Below, piece after piece: positions 43,504 through 44,031 of a stretch of DNA of 44,031 nucleotides (positions are counted from its first letter, which is position 1; the number at the start of each line of letters is the position of its first letter). The DNA is from a virus. The position numbers were made by a program, and so were the translations under genes. The stretch spans positions 1-44,031 of IMG/VR virus record IMGVR_UViG_3300009182_000114. One strand, 5' to 3'. Under the pieces are notes generated by a model that saw nothing but the letters and a program-made list of their open reading frames with translations, did no database searches and had not been told where the DNA came from.

Positions 43504-43665
43504 TCAGTCTTCAGAGTCAATAGGGTAAAGGTAATTGCCTAGGTCAATGTCAAGTCCTGTTTTGATTAGGACCTCACCGTTCTCGTAGACAACCTTTGCT
43601 GTGGGAAGTCTCTCCGCCATGTACTCGCGAAGATGATCAAGAGTTTCTACCTCGGCGATCTTCAT
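43504..43665 (-). CDS. 53-aa acidic hypothetical protein
   Basis: ATG 43665 overlaps the upstream stop as ATGA; a longer frame to 43749 is rejected for lack of a Shine-Dalgarno. MKIAEVETLDHLREYMAERL, then ENGEVLIKTGLDIDLGNYLY. Small helix-strand protein, unknown family. Confidence 0.65.
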   Translation of the reverse strand: MKIAEVETLDHLREYMAERLPTAKVVYENGEVLIKTGLDIDLGNYLYPIDSED

Positions 43666-43958
43666 GCGTTCACCGTAACGTAGACGTCCTTGCGACGAAG
43701 TGCCGCGGATGTTGTGACGAACCCTGGAGAGCATGGACACATTGAGCATCCTGCGTTTCGGTTCCAGCTTAGTTGAATGTCCTCATAGCCAAGTTCAGCT
43801 AGAGCTGCAGTCGCGTATGCGCGCCACACCTTGATTGGACGGTTGCGTCGATTTTGTAAGTTCTCAAGAATTGTTTCATCAGCGATTGAAACGTAGATGC
43901 GTCCTTTGTCCGCACGCTCGTTCCAGCTGCGTGTTCTTACTTGGGTGTTCAGGTTCAT
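43662..43958 (-). CDS. 98-aa hypothetical with CxxCxC motif
   Basis: MNLNTQVRTRSWNERADKGR, PIKVWRAYATAALAELGYED, then AGCSMCPCSPGFV and a beta end. The GCSMCPCSPGF segment is reminiscent of conserved actinophage proteins and could bind zinc or iron. AACGACGGAAGGAAAAGCCC precedes ATG 43958. Confidence 0.68.
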   Translation of the reverse strand: MNLNTQVRTRSWNERADKGRIYVSIADETILENLQNRRNRPIKVWRAYATAALAELGYEDIQLSWNRNAGCSMCPCSPGFVTTSAALRRKDVYVTVNA

Positions 43959-43992
43959 GGGCTTTTCCTTCCGTCGTTTGTTTGGTACTGGA

Positions 43993-44005
43993 TAATTATA
44001 TCAGG
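43993..44005 (-). promoter_or_regulatory. CCTGATATAATTA promoter (copy 19)
   Basis: TATAAT ends 36 bases before ATG 43958. The 26 bases to the right are probably the end of an upstream gene, whose stop (TGA or the TAA in TATAAT) would lie in the element, but the frame is not decidable. Confidence 0.78.
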
Positions 44006-44031
44006 CTGGGCTTCTCCATAAGGTCGTTACC

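Noticed and set aside
28798-44005. CRISPR-like array from the recurring 13-base element
   Set aside because: Copies are irregularly spaced by 0.2-2 kb and separated by genes, the element is a promoter and no cas gene is present.
1-44031. Integrase, repressor or attachment site that would show a temperate phage
   Set aside because: None seen in this window; the HTH proteins have no clear CI-like features, so lifestyle is left open.

Overview
The window is part of a double-stranded DNA tailed-phage genome, transcribed almost entirely leftward (minus strand). A siphovirus-type head module is recognisable: large terminase, TTG-started portal, prohead-protease polyprotein, capsid protein with a fused acidic scaffold-like N-terminus, and head-tail adaptor. 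Several accessory families point to an actinobacterial host: a DUF7455-type zinc protein, DUF3846, the MWLFTETGFVSAV family, and the GIRW/GLDRNRGN and DUF6582-like head domains. By eye the GC content is in the mid-to-high 40s, low for many actinobacteria. The many tiny genes suggest a large genome (my inference). Host and phage cluster cannot be fixed from the sequence alone.

Layout, left to right, with transcription running right to left. 1-24,817 holds the morphogenesis module: adaptor (cut by the window edge), two virion proteins that each carry an FCCH-like beta module, major capsid, a 34-codon gene, a 1834-aa protease polyprotein, a Cys-rich protein, a 2341-aa protein with two ADP-ribosyltransferase-like domains and a kinase-like domain, a head-associated protein, a Dps-like ferritin, portal, three small genes, large terminase, and an HTH protein that may be the small terminase. 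24,818-26,281 is a plus-strand island: a methyltransferase-like gene, about 590 bases without a gene that contain tandem repeats and hairpins, and a 76-aa gene. 26,343-28,800 holds a peptidoglycan-binding protein, a lytic-transglycosylase-like lysin and accessory genes. 28,800-44,031 holds about 45 mostly tiny genes: zinc ribbons, small membrane proteins, DNA-binding proteins, an HslV/proteasome-like peptidase, a WGR protein, an ART-fold candidate, and a MoxR AAA+ / VWA metallopeptidase-like pair.

The right half is organised by a repeated expression cassette. I count 19 exact copies of a 13-base element which on the coding strand reads CCTG[A/T]TATAATTA. It is an extended -10 promoter, followed by a short leader and a start-associated Shine-Dalgarno motif (AACGACGAAAGGA or a variant), then a start codon. 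Some upstream genes end inside the next promoter. At least three genes have the start codon 6 bases after TATAAT and are predicted to be leaderless. A second leader type places GGAG in the loop of a mini-hairpin. Several units are separated by GC-rich hairpins. I propose that nearly every short transcription unit in this half has its own constitutive-looking promoter with translation tuned by the leader. This is the most distinctive feature of the window, together with the multi-enzyme head protein, the MoxR/VWA pair, the phage HslV-like peptidase and the repeat-bearing noncoding island.

About a dozen of the listed genes are shorter than 60 codons. They were found by reading the gaps by hand and are supported mainly by stop/start overlaps, promoters and Cys or membrane patterns.
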